Shown in pieces: positions 16,903 to 24,433 of a stretch of DNA of 64,000 bases (positions within the stretch are counted from its first letter, which is position 1; each line of letters opens with the position of its first letter). The DNA is from HGM04593 sp045533955 (lineage in GTDB: Bacteria > Bacteroidota > Bacteroidia > Bacteroidales > Bacteroidaceae). The stretch covers positions 1 through 64,000 of the forward strand of contig JAZSIU010000101.1 of the NCBI GenBank assembly GCA_045533955.1, written 5' to 3'. Position numbers and translations under genes: made by a program. The notes beneath the pieces were generated by a model. The model did no database searches and was not told where the DNA came from. It saw nothing but the letters and a program-made list of their open reading frames with translations.

Positions 16903-17331
16903 TTATTCAGCGGCAGCCTCAGTTTCGGCCTCTGCCTCGGGCTCGGTAAAATCTGTTACACCGTTTGCAACAAGAATATTGTACCACGCATACATCTTTT
17001 TAATGTGTGTCAGATAGACACGTTCGCGGTCGTACTGGGGCATAATCTCCTCGAAATAAGCCACAAGCTCCTCGGGGGTAGCCATCTTAAGGTCGAAAGG
17101 CAACACGGCCTGCTCCTTATTGTAGATTGCGGCAAATACATTGCGCAAGGGCACCTCCTCGGTGTCGGTATAGATTGCAATATCATCGAGCATCACAACT
17201 TTATCGTTGTTATACACCGGCATACGCTTATGGCTGGCATCAACCATTTCGACTACAAACATATTACGACCGCTCGACAGCAGGCGGTAAAGTCCGGGCT
17301 TGCCGGAAACTGTCAATATTCTCTCAAACAT
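16903..17331 (-). CDS. DUF5606 family protein
   Basis: A 142-residue cytosolic protein conserved across Bacteroidota, recognisable by ILTVSGKPGLYRLLSSGRN, VYNNDKVVMLDDIAIYTD and FEEIMPQYDRERVYLTHIKKMYAWYNIL. It ends in an acidic low-complexity tail (EPEAEAETEAAAE). The biochemical role is unknown. It follows coaE on the same strand but has its own well-formed promoter, so it need not depend on the nusB operon. Confidence 0.85.
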   Translation of the reverse strand: MFERILTVSGKPGLYRLLSSGRNMFVVEMVDASHKRMPVYNNDKVVMLDDIAIYTDTEEVPLRNVFAAIYNKEQAVLPFDLKMATPEELVAYFEEIMPQYDRERVYLTHIKKMYAWYNILVANGVTDFTEPEAEAETEAAAE

Positions 17332-17390
17332 AATGTGTGTGTTTTATAAGTATTTTTTTTCTTTTATAACAATCTTTTTTATTTGTGGCA

Positions 17391-17420
17391 CGAAGATATA
17401 ACTAAGTTATAAAACTTCAA
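17391..17420 (-). promoter_or_regulatory. Promoter of the DUF5606-DUF4923 pair
   Basis: On the minus strand TTG (17420-17418), 19 bp, TATCTTCG (17398-17391), the TTCG variant of the -7 box that recurs in this window. Confidence 0.6.
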
Positions 17421-17512
17421 AATTTTTATAAATGCTTTAATTTTTTTTTACTAAAGAGGCTTGCGCATTCGGAGTGTTAACCGCTGAGACGAGGCTGCCA
17501 CTGCGAGAGCTT

Positions 17513-18097
17513 TTAACCAATCATTTGCAAAAACTCTTCGAGTTGCGGTATTATGGCCTTATCCTTGTCGTTGTGAATATCATAATCGCACAGCAGCAGA
17601 AGGTCGTCAAGAGGCATCTGATTGGCCATACGGCTGACTACCTGCTGGCGCGTCATTCCTCGGCGCCCTTCGACGCGGGATATACAGGTCTCTTTATCGG
17701 CCCAAACAAGCAGCACCTTGTCGACCACCTCATTTATTCCCGACTCGAACAGTATAGCCGTCTCGACGCCCACAACGGGCTCGCTGCAAGCATCGGCCCA
17801 CTCGAGAAAATCGGCTTTTACTCTGGGATGCACAAGGGCATTCACTCGCTGCACAGCACTCTTATCGACAAAAATGCGCTGAGCGAGCCATTTGCGGTTC
17901 AGATGCCCGTCGTAGTCGTAACACTCCTCGCCGAACATACGCACAAGCCCCTGACGAATATAATTATCACTCTCCATAAGTGCGCGCGCCCTGCTGTCGC
18001 AATCATAGACGGGCACACCCATAATCTTGAGCAGATGAGACACAACCGACTTTCCGCTGCCTATTCCTCCTGTTATTGCGAATCTCTTGCTACTCAT
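17513..18097 (-). CDS. coaE: Dephospho-CoA kinase
   Basis: Phosphorylates the ribose 3'-hydroxyl of dephospho-CoA, the last step of coenzyme A synthesis. P-loop GGIGSGKSVV is at the N-terminus, CoA-site segments are VPVYDCDSRA and HPRVKADFLEW, and the lid has EGRRGMTRQQVVSRMANQ. It is 194 residues, typical. Its ATG overlaps the end of the YbbR-domain gene by 4 bp, so it is translationally coupled in the nusB-yajC-ybbR-coaE operon. Confidence 0.95.
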   Translation of the reverse strand: MSSKRFAITGGIGSGKSVVSHLLKIMGVPVYDCDSRARALMESDNYIRQGLVRMFGEECYDYDGHLNRKWLAQRIFVDKSAVQRVNALVHPRVKADFLEWADACSEPVVGVETAILFESGINEVVDKVLLVWADKETCISRVEGRRGMTRQQVVSRMANQMPLDDLLLLCDYDIHNDKDKAIIPQLEEFLQMIG

Positions 18098-19038
18098 AGC
18101 TGCTCGATAAGATATTCAACCTCGGACGGCACGATGCGAACGTCGCGCACATTCTTGGGCGCCGACAAAAGCACCAATTTTGCACGAGGCAAGGCTGTTC
18201 CCTGTAACGACGGGTACTCGACACCAATCTCAAAATCATCGGCCGAGACTTCGTCATAGACCGCCATATTAACATTCATAAACACCCTTGCACGCGAGGG
18301 GAATGTACGCAAACGACAATTTTCGGGAAAGCCGACGCCTATTATTGGTACCTCGAAACTCTTCTCGGCAAAGGGCGAGACAGGTACAATGACACGCACC
18401 GTCGATGGCGAGCACTGAACGCCCGCCTGTGCCTCGAGCGGGAGCTCGACAATGAGCGAGTCGCGCAACTCCTCGCCCTCAATGGGCGCCGTCGGAATGG
18501 CACTAAGAGTATCGGAGACTGCGGCAGGGGCATACACCCACACCGAGTCGGGGATAATCTTCGGCATACCCGCAACATATTGTCGTGCAACAGTATAATC
18601 GCCTTTCAGCCTGACGGGCAGGCGCAAAGCACTCTCGCGCGTGTAATAAGAAAATGTATCGGGACGTATGGCAAGCACCGACGTTGACGACTGCAATTGC
18701 CCCTCTATCTGTCGGCGCAGAATCGAGGTGGGTAGCGATAGGCGTCCTTTGCGGTTGATAAGCTCGCGGTAGTCAACCGTTACGGGCAAAAACGATGCGA
18801 ACGTGTAATTTATGAGCGTGGTGCCTCGGTCGCGCACACGCACACTCAAAACATCCTCGCCCGAGCCCGAAAAGCCCACATCCTGAGGAATATCTTTTAT
18901 ATTTACAGACACCTCAATATCAGTCTCGTAGTCCTGATTGAGCGTAAGCATCAACCACAGACAGCACGATACTAACAGGAAAAACAGGAAGAGAAGAGTT
19001 TCGCTTCCTGTTATGTTTTTAAGGTTGAATTTTCCCAA
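18094..19038 (-). CDS. YbbR-domain (CdaR-like) membrane-anchored protein
   Basis: A 314-residue protein with one N-terminal membrane helix (TLLFLFFLLVSCCLWLMLTL) and an extracytoplasmic part built of YbbR-type beta modules (DYETDIEVSVNIKDIPQDV, SFEVPIIGVGFPENCRLR). In Firmicutes such proteins (CdaR) bind and tune the diadenylate cyclase CdaA. In Bacteroidales they sit, as here, between yajC and coaE. Start codon 19 bp after the yajC stop and a 4-bp overlap with coaE mark it as an operon member. A link to c-di-AMP is inference only. Confidence 0.82.
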   Translation of the reverse strand: MGKFNLKNITGSETLLFLFFLLVSCCLWLMLTLNQDYETDIEVSVNIKDIPQDVGFSGSGEDVLSVRVRDRGTTLINYTFASFLPVTVDYRELINRKGRLSLPTSILRRQIEGQLQSSTSVLAIRPDTFSYYTRESALRLPVRLKGDYTVARQYVAGMPKIIPDSVWVYAPAAVSDTLSAIPTAPIEGEELRDSLIVELPLEAQAGVQCSPSTVRVIVPVSPFAEKSFEVPIIGVGFPENCRLRTFPSRARVFMNVNMAVYDEVSADDFEIGVEYPSLQGTALPRAKLVLLSAPKNVRDVRIVPSEVEYLIEQL

Positions 19039-19056
19039 AGCTGCGTTTCTTATTTG

Positions 19057-19335
19057 TTACTTTGCTTCTTGTGCAGTGCCGACAGCATAGATAGCACTTT
19101 TGTCGAAGCGGATGACCACTCCGTGAGCAACCTCAACGCTGACAATGCCATTGTCAATTGCTTTTACCTTGCCATAGATACCACCGCTTGTAACAACATC
19201 CTGTCCTACCTGAAGGCCGTTGCGGAAATTCTCAATCTCTTTCTGACGCTTCTGCTGGGGGCGAATCATAAAGAAATAGAATACTGCGATGATAATTATG
19301 AACATAAAAATAGGGTTCGCGAAAAACTGTTCCAT
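19057..19335 (-). CDS. yajC: Preprotein translocase accessory subunit YajC
   Basis: A 92-residue single-span membrane protein of the SecDF-YajC accessory complex. Near the N-terminus it has the helix PIFMFIIIIAVFYFFMIRPQ ending in the family signature RPQQKRQKE, followed by QVGQDVVTSGGIYGKVKAI. Normal length. It lies between nusB and the YbbR-domain gene on one strand. Confidence 0.95.
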   Translation of the reverse strand: MEQFFANPIFMFIIIIAVFYFFMIRPQQKRQKEIENFRNGLQVGQDVVTSGGIYGKVKAIDNGIVSVEVAHGVVIRFDKSAIYAVGTAQEAK

Positions 19336-19385
19336 AGTCTTAAAATATTATTTTTTATTATTCGTTTTATTTTATGGTGAAGGTA

Positions 19386-20306
19386 TTATTCGATGCGCCC
19401 CTCGGCACGCAGTTTTTTTACAATATTGTCGAGCATTCCATTTACAAATGAGCTGCTTTTGGGAGTGCTGTAATATTTTGCAATCTCGACATACTCGTTG
19501 AGTGTAACGCTGGCAGGAATATCGTCGAAGGTAAGAAGCTCGGCAAGCGCTGTCTGCATAATTACAACGTCCATAAACGCAAAGCGCGACATATCCCAAT
19601 TCTTTGCACTGCCGCCCAGAAGCGAGCGGTACTCCTCGGCATTTGCAATTGTCGAGCGCAACAATTTACGGGCATAGTCCATATCGTCAAGGTCTTTGTA
19701 CTCGGGCAGGAGCTGTTGTGCCGAGCCCTCGCTCTCTTCGAAGCGTTTTATTGTCTTAAGAACAAAGGTATCGACAATTTGTTTATCGTCGTTCCAATAG
19801 AGGCTTTGCTCCTCGATTATGGCGTCGAGTTCGTCGTTGTCAAAAATAAAACTTTTGTAGAGTTTGCGCCACAATTCGCGGTCGAGGGTGTATGAATCCT
19901 CGGCACTCTGCATATACTCTTTGTAAGTGTCGCTTGCCTCGATGGTATCGAGCAGACGTCGCAGAAAATCGGAGTGATCGACCCAATTGAGTTTGCTCTT
20001 CTCGGCAAATTTCGATAGCTGCTCGTTGCATCTGAGCTGCGCAACGAAGCGGTTGTTAACAAATTTCAGATTGGGGTTAAGGTCGCTCTCCGTGGGGCGC
20101 AATTTTCGGCTGTTGAATGCAATGCGGTCGGCAGCATAGTGTGTAACTGCGGGCATCAGCAGAAGCAGATGCAGGTAAAGGTCGTAAGCCTTTGATAAGC
20201 TAAAAAATACCTCGTCCTCGGCAGCCTTTAAACTCTTTCCACTATTCTTATAGTACGCATATACTATCTGCACTACCTTTAGACGAATAAGAACTCTGTT
20301 AATCAT
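19386..20306 (-). CDS. nusB: Transcription antitermination factor NusB (long form)
   Basis: NusB binds boxA RNA with S10 to support antitermination on rRNA operons. The NusB fold is in the C-terminal half (NWDMSRFAFMDVVIMQTAL, DIPASVTLNEYVEIAKYYS, SSFVNGMLDNIVKKL). The N-terminal half (MINRVLIRLKVVQIVYAYY and onwards) is a Bacteroidota-specific enlargement: 306 residues against about 140 in E. coli. It is first in the operon nusB-yajC-ybbR-coaE. Confidence 0.93.
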   Translation of the reverse strand: MINRVLIRLKVVQIVYAYYKNSGKSLKAAEDEVFFSLSKAYDLYLHLLLLMPAVTHYAADRIAFNSRKLRPTESDLNPNLKFVNNRFVAQLRCNEQLSKFAEKSKLNWVDHSDFLRRLLDTIEASDTYKEYMQSAEDSYTLDRELWRKLYKSFIFDNDELDAIIEEQSLYWNDDKQIVDTFVLKTIKRFEESEGSAQQLLPEYKDLDDMDYARKLLRSTIANAEEYRSLLGGSAKNWDMSRFAFMDVVIMQTALAELLTFDDIPASVTLNEYVEIAKYYSTPKSSSFVNGMLDNIVKKLRAEGRIE

Positions 20307-20413
20307 TAGAAACTATTTAAATTTCTTTCAAATATTGTTGTCCGATGCGTTTGTCGCACCTTAATTTGCCGACAATAGCACCGAAAATTTAGTGTCCGCC
20401 GACAAATTCCCTG

Positions 20414-20444
20414 CAAAGGTCGCACTTTATTACGACACAAGCAA
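20414..20444 (-). promoter_or_regulatory. Candidate promoter of the nusB operon
   Basis: On the minus strand TTG (20444-20442), 20 bp, GACCTTTG (20421-20414). The TA of the -7 box is GA, so it is a weaker match; the leader would be about 100 nt. Confidence 0.4.
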
Positions 20445-20495
20445 GAAAAAAAGAGCTCTTTTTTTAAGGGGCGCCTAAAATTATCAAAAAAGGAG

Positions 20496-21947
20496 TTATT
20501 GCGGGGCGCATAACGTGAGGCGGTGCGTGAGTGTCGAGGGAAAATCCTCCTCGAAATGCGAGACAATAACGATGCTTTTTCCCTCGAGGCGCGAAAAGGC
20601 CTCAATCACAGCCTTTGCCCGTGCGCGGTTCTCGGGGTCGAGGCCGTGCATCGGCTCGTCCAAGATAAGCAGTTGCGGGCATTTCACAAAAGCACGTGCC
20701 AAGAGCACCAAACGCTGCTCGCCACTCGAAATTTTAAGAAACGAGCGCTCGCGCAGATGAGCAATGCCAAAAAGCTCCATCCACTGCAAGCAGCGCTCCA
20801 TTTGCTCACTGCTCGAGCGTCTGTAAAGCCCTATTGTATCGTGCAGCCCCGAGGCAACAATTTCAATCACAGGCATATTGCGCAGATAGGCGCGGTGCAT
20901 CTCGGGGCTCACGTAGCCGATGCGTTTTTTTATCTCCCAAATACTCTCGCCCGTGCCCCGACGGCGTCCGAAAAGAGTAATATCGCAAGCATAGGACTGA
21001 AGATTATCGGCACAGACAAGGCTCAGAAGCGTCGATTTTCCCGAGCCGTTCTTGCCGCTCAAGGCCCACACTTCGCCCCTTTTCAGGCACCACGAAAAGT
21101 CTCGCAGAATAGTCCGCTGCCCGTAGCGAACGGTTACACCGTTCATCGACAGAAGTTCGTCGCCACAATTATCGTCCTTTGAGGCCATCGAAAGTATTCT
21201 GTCATAAATATTCTCGTCCGAAGACAGCCCATCGGCACCGCTATGCGAATGCAAAAACTCCTCGCGAGAGAATTTCCCAAGCACACGGCGCTCGTCCACC
21301 ATTATAACCGACCGAACAAAAGAGGGTACGCACGCCGAGTCGGCAAGAATAAGAATCATCTGCAACCCACCCAAGAGCGCCAGCCTTCCAAGCGCCTCAC
21401 TCAACAACGCCCGCGAGGGAGCATCGAGCCCTATATAAGGATTATCGAGCACCAACAGACGCGGACGCCGCAAAAGCGCCTTTACAATCTGCAATTTGCG
21501 CAACTCGCCACTGCTCAGGGCAACCACAGTTTCATCCATAAGATGCTCTATTCCAAAGAGGCTCAACAATTCACGGCACTCCTCATCGACCGTTCCCAAC
21601 ACCTCGGCAACAGTCGGAACACCCTCCTGCTCGTGCGCATTCCACCGCAACTGATAGCAATAATTTGCCTCGGCCGAGCCATAAACATCCCTGAAAGTTA
21701 TACACTGCACATTCTCATATACCGCATTCGAGGGTGAGGGCGAAAAATCGTACACCACACTCCCCTCGCGCAGCGGATAGCGACCCAAAAGAGTATCCAT
21801 CAAGAGGCTCTTTCCCGCGCCGTTACGGCCGACAACAGCCACATTCTCACCCTTCAAAATGGTAATGTTCAGCGGATGCTTAAGGCGTACCTCTGCTGCA
21901 CGTGCCACCCCGCCCGAGACCGATAAAATATAATCATTGCCCAACAT
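20496..21947 (-). CDS. Double-ABC ATPase (ModF-like)
   Basis: Two ATP-binding cassettes in one 483-residue chain and no membrane segment. Cassette one: Walker A GRNGAGKS, signature LSSGELRKLQI. Cassette two: GKNGSGKSTLL, signature ISSGEQRLVLLARA and Walker B LLILDEPMHGL. The arrangement matches ModF/PhrA-type proteins, whose cellular role is poorly defined; they are named for a link to molybdate genes in E. coli, but none is here. It is transcribed away from the PUR-alpha-like gene. A transport role is unlikely without a permease. Confidence 0.82.
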   Translation of the reverse strand: MLGNDYILSVSGGVARAAEVRLKHPLNITILKGENVAVVGRNGAGKSLLMDTLLGRYPLREGSVVYDFSPSPSNAVYENVQCITFRDVYGSAEANYCYQLRWNAHEQEGVPTVAEVLGTVDEECRELLSLFGIEHLMDETVVALSSGELRKLQIVKALLRRPRLLVLDNPYIGLDAPSRALLSEALGRLALLGGLQMILILADSACVPSFVRSVIMVDERRVLGKFSREEFLHSHSGADGLSSDENIYDRILSMASKDDNCGDELLSMNGVTVRYGQRTILRDFSWCLKRGEVWALSGKNGSGKSTLLSLVCADNLQSYACDITLFGRRRGTGESIWEIKKRIGYVSPEMHRAYLRNMPVIEIVASGLHDTIGLYRRSSSEQMERCLQWMELFGIAHLRERSFLKISSGEQRLVLLARAFVKCPQLLILDEPMHGLDPENRARAKAVIEAFSRLEGKSIVIVSHFEEDFPSTLTHRLTLCAPQ

Positions 21948-22039
21948 AATATTTTCCGATAAAAACGGCGCGAATTTAATAAAAATAACATTTTAATACC
22001 ATAAAGCGATAAATAATTGCAAAAAAATGAACATTTTAA

Positions 22040-22070
22040 TTGATTTTTTAAAAAATTTTATCCAAATTTG
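22040..22070 (+). promoter_or_regulatory. Candidate promoter of the PUR-alpha-like gene
   Basis: TTG (22040-22042), 20 bp, CAAATTTG (22063-22070). Only the TTTG half of the -7 box matches. Confidence 0.35.
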
Positions 22071-22113
22071 AGGCCGACAAAAAAATTATAAGGAAATTAT
22101 TACACGAAAAACA

Positions 22114-22476
22114 ATGGAAGAGTACAAGAAGAACAGTTCTTACGAGAATGAAAAAGAGATTGTTTTTTCGCAAGCCATCAAGGCAGGAAAAAGAATCTAC
22201 TATATTGATGTTAAAAAGAACAGAAAAGATGAGATGTACCTATCCATAACCGAAAGCAAAAAGATTGTATCGGGTGAGGATGCACAGGTTACGTTCGAAA
22301 AGCACAAAATATTTCTTTACCGCGAAGATTTTGAGAAATTCACTAACAGCCTTCGGCAAGCGATAGATTTTGTGGCCGCCGAGCAGGGCGAGTATCAGCC
22401 GCGCAGTTACGATGCCCCCTCGGCCGACGAAAAAGCCCCCGAGAGCAACGAGCTTAAAATAGACATCGACTTTTAA
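22114..22476 (+). CDS. PUR-alpha-like DNA/RNA-binding protein (DUF3276)
   Basis: A 120-residue protein of the PUR family found in Bacteroidota and spirochaetes. These are single-stranded nucleic acid-binding proteins of Whirly-like fold. The core is EIVFSQAIKAGKRIYYIDVKK, followed by DEMYLSITESKKI and FEKHKIFLYREDFEKFTNSL; the tail is acidic. The cellular target is unknown. It has its own upstream region, divergent from the ABC ATPase, and is followed by rplY with a separate promoter. Confidence 0.9.
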   Translation: MEEYKKNSSYENEKEIVFSQAIKAGKRIYYIDVKKNRKDEMYLSITESKKIVSGEDAQVTFEKHKIFLYREDFEKFTNSLRQAIDFVAAEQGEYQPRSYDAPSADEKAPESNELKIDIDF

Positions 22477-22575
22477 CTCCTTTTCGCCCTCAGGCCCAGC
22501 GTACGAATTTCATCGGTATTTTTCCGATAAGTACAGCAAAAGAAAAAAGCAACAAGCAAAAAACAGCGCAATAAA

Positions 22576-22607
22576 TTTGCTAATTTACAACAAAAAGCGT
22601 ACCTTTG
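22576..22607 (+). promoter_or_regulatory. Promoter of the rplY-pth-hslR cluster
   Basis: TTTG (22576-22579), 20 bp, TACCTTTG (22600-22607), a textbook Bacteroidota promoter. The leader to rplY is about 75 nt. Confidence 0.8.
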
Positions 22608-22689
22608 TGCCCGCTTTTAGAGACATCGTGTGATGGCGAATTAAGCAAAAGAATCAACTTAATTTAGAGTAACACAAATTTTACAAACA

Positions 22690-23283
22690 ATGAAATCATT
22701 AAGCATCAGCGGTTCGGCAAGAACCGAGGTTGGCAAAAAGTCAACCACAGCGCTTCGCAATCAAGGTCTTGTACCTTGCTGTCTTTATGGCGAGGCAAGA
22801 GACGAGAAGGGCGCTCCCGTGAGCAAAGCATTCAGCGTAACAGTTGAGAGCCTGCGCAAGCTCGTTTACACTCCCGACATTCACGTAGTTGACCTTACTA
22901 TCGACGGCGTTACAGTTAAGGCAATTATGAAGGATATTCAGTTCCACCCCGTTAAGGACACAATTCTGCACGTTGATTTCTACGAGGTAACAGAGACAAA
23001 GCCCATCATTATGGCTGTTCCCGTTAAGCTCGAGGGTCTTGCCGATGGCGTTCGTGCCGGTGGTAAGCTGGTTCAGTTGCAGCGCACACTCAAGGTTAAG
23101 GCAGTTTACAGCCTCATCCCCGAGAAGCTCTTCATCGACGTTACATCACTCGGCCTCGGCAAATCAATCAAGGTTGGCGACCTCTCATTCGAGAACCTCG
23201 AGCTTGCAACAGTAAAAGAGGCTCTTGTATGTGCAGTTAAGACTACACGTGCATCGCAGCAGGCTGCCGCACAGGGTAAGTAA
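22690..23283 (+). CDS. rplY: 50S ribosomal protein L25 (CTC form)
   Basis: Binds 5S rRNA. The 197-residue long form has the L25 domain (GSARTEVGKKSTTALRNQG, HVDFYEV) and a C-terminal beta TL5/CTC domain (PVKLEGLADGVRAGGKLVQL, GLGKSIKVGDL) plus a short Ala/Gln tail. It starts a three-gene translation cluster; pth begins 16 bp after its stop. Confidence 0.95.
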   Translation: MKSLSISGSARTEVGKKSTTALRNQGLVPCCLYGEARDEKGAPVSKAFSVTVESLRKLVYTPDIHVVDLTIDGVTVKAIMKDIQFHPVKDTILHVDFYEVTETKPIIMAVPVKLEGLADGVRAGGKLVQLQRTLKVKAVYSLIPEKLFIDVTSLGLGKSIKVGDLSFENLELATVKEALVCAVKTTRASQQAAAQGK

Positions 23284-23299
23284 TTATTAAAATTACAGA

Positions 23300-23878
23300 A
23301 TGAAATATTTGATTGTCGGATTGGGTAACATCGGACACGAGTACGAGGGAACCCGCCACAATATAGGTTTTACAGTATTGGATGCTTTTGCAAAAGCATC
23401 CAATACTGTTTTTGCCGATAAGCGTTACGGCTTTGTGGCCGAAACATCTTGCCGCGGTCGCAAGCTGATACTGCTAAAGCCCTCGACCTATATGAATCTA
23501 AGCGGCAACGCTGTCCGCTATTGGATGCAACAAGAGAAAGTCCCCTTAGAGAATGTACTTATAATAGTTGACGACCTTGCACTGCCCGTGGGCGCACTGC
23601 GTCTGAAAGGACAAGGCAGCGACGGCGGCCACAATGGTCTGAAGCATATTGCAGCAACGCTGGGCACCACAAACTATGCACGTCTGCGCTTCGGCATCGG
23701 CAACGACTTTAGCAAAGGACGTCAGGTAGATTTTGTGCTGGGAGCATTCGATGGAGAGGAGCAAAAGATTGTAGATGCTCAGGCCGAGACGGTTGGCGAG
23801 ATTATAAAGAGTTTCTGCTTCGCAGGCCTTGCTCGAACAATGAACCAATTTAACAAAAAAGGAGTGGGCAAAGAATGA
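23300..23878 (+). CDS. pth: Peptidyl-tRNA hydrolase
   Basis: Cleaves peptidyl-tRNA released from stalled ribosomes. Conserved parts are VGLGNIGHEYEGTRHNIGF with the catalytic His20, KPSTYMNLSGNAV, DDLALPVGALRLK and GGHNGLKHI. 192 residues, normal. The stretch VLDAFAKASNTVFA, an ordinary variable part of the family, is encoded by a perfect 38-bp palindrome (23372-23409). The stop overlaps the start of the S4 gene by 4 bp, so the two are coupled. Confidence 0.96.
   Translation: MKYLIVGLGNIGHEYEGTRHNIGFTVLDAFAKASNTVFADKRYGFVAETSCRGRKLILLKPSTYMNLSGNAVRYWMQQEKVPLENVLIIVDDLALPVGALRLKGQGSDGGHNGLKHIAATLGTTNYARLRFGIGNDFSKGRQVDFVLGAFDGEEQKIVDAQAETVGEIIKSFCFAGLARTMNQFNKKGVGKE
23372..23409. repeat. Perfect 38-bp palindrome inside pth
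   Basis: ACAGTATTGGATGCTTTTG (23372-23390) is followed at once by its exact reverse complement (23391-23409), and then by TTTTTG. In RNA this is a 17-19-bp hairpin with an oligo-U-like tail, about 70 nt into the coding sequence. The encoded residues are normal for Pth. Confidence 0.9.
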
Positions 23879-24297
23879 GCGACCAAGCAAGGATAGACAA
23901 ATGGCTGTGGGCAGTGCGCATATATAAGACACGCAGCATCGCCGCCGAAGCCTGCAAGAAGGGGCACATTTCCATCGGCGAGCGCACCGTCAAGCCCGCC
24001 CACACTGTACGCGTCGGCGACGTTGTAAATGTAAAAAAATCGCCCATCACCTACTCGTTCAAGGTACTTAAGGCAGCCGAAAATCGCGTAGGCGCAAAGC
24101 TCGTGCCCGAGCTTATGGAGAATGTTACCCCCAAGGAGCAGTACGAGATTCTTGAGATGAGCAAGATAAGCGGATTTATCGATCGTATGCGCGGCACGGG
24201 TCGCCCCACGAAGAAAGAGCGCCGCGAGATTGACACTTTCATCGACAGCGGCTACGACAGCGACTTTCTTGACGAATTTGACTTTGACGAGCTATAA
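23875..24297 (+). CDS. hslR: S4-domain RNA-binding protein (Hsp15-like)
   Basis: A 140-residue protein of the Hsp15 family, which binds 50S subunits carrying stranded nascent chains. The S4 domain starts at the N-terminus (RIDKWLWAVRIYKTRSIAAE, then GHISIGERTVKPAHTVRVGD). A charged tail (RPTKKERREID, then an acidic end) follows. Overlap with pth by 4 bp fits a joint role in clearing stalled translation. Confidence 0.9.
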   Translation: MSDQARIDKWLWAVRIYKTRSIAAEACKKGHISIGERTVKPAHTVRVGDVVNVKKSPITYSFKVLKAAENRVGAKLVPELMENVTPKEQYEILEMSKISGFIDRMRGTGRPTKKERREIDTFIDSGYDSDFLDEFDFDEL

Positions 24298-24352
24298 AAC
24301 AGCTGTTCTTCAATCAGTTTACAAATATCTCGGACAGCGTTTGACAAGAAAT

Positions 24353-24391
24353 AATCCTCGGCGGTAACAGATAATGTTACCGCCGAGGATT
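24353..24391. terminator. Bidirectional terminator after hslR
   Basis: AATCCTCGGCGGTAAC pairs perfectly with GTTACCGCCGAGGATT around AGATAAT; 16-bp stem followed by TTTC. It separates hslR from the convergent BlaR1-type gene. Confidence 0.85.
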
Positions 24392-24433
24392 TTCAACAAT
24401 AACTAAAACTTTATTTGCTGCTATAATAGTGAA

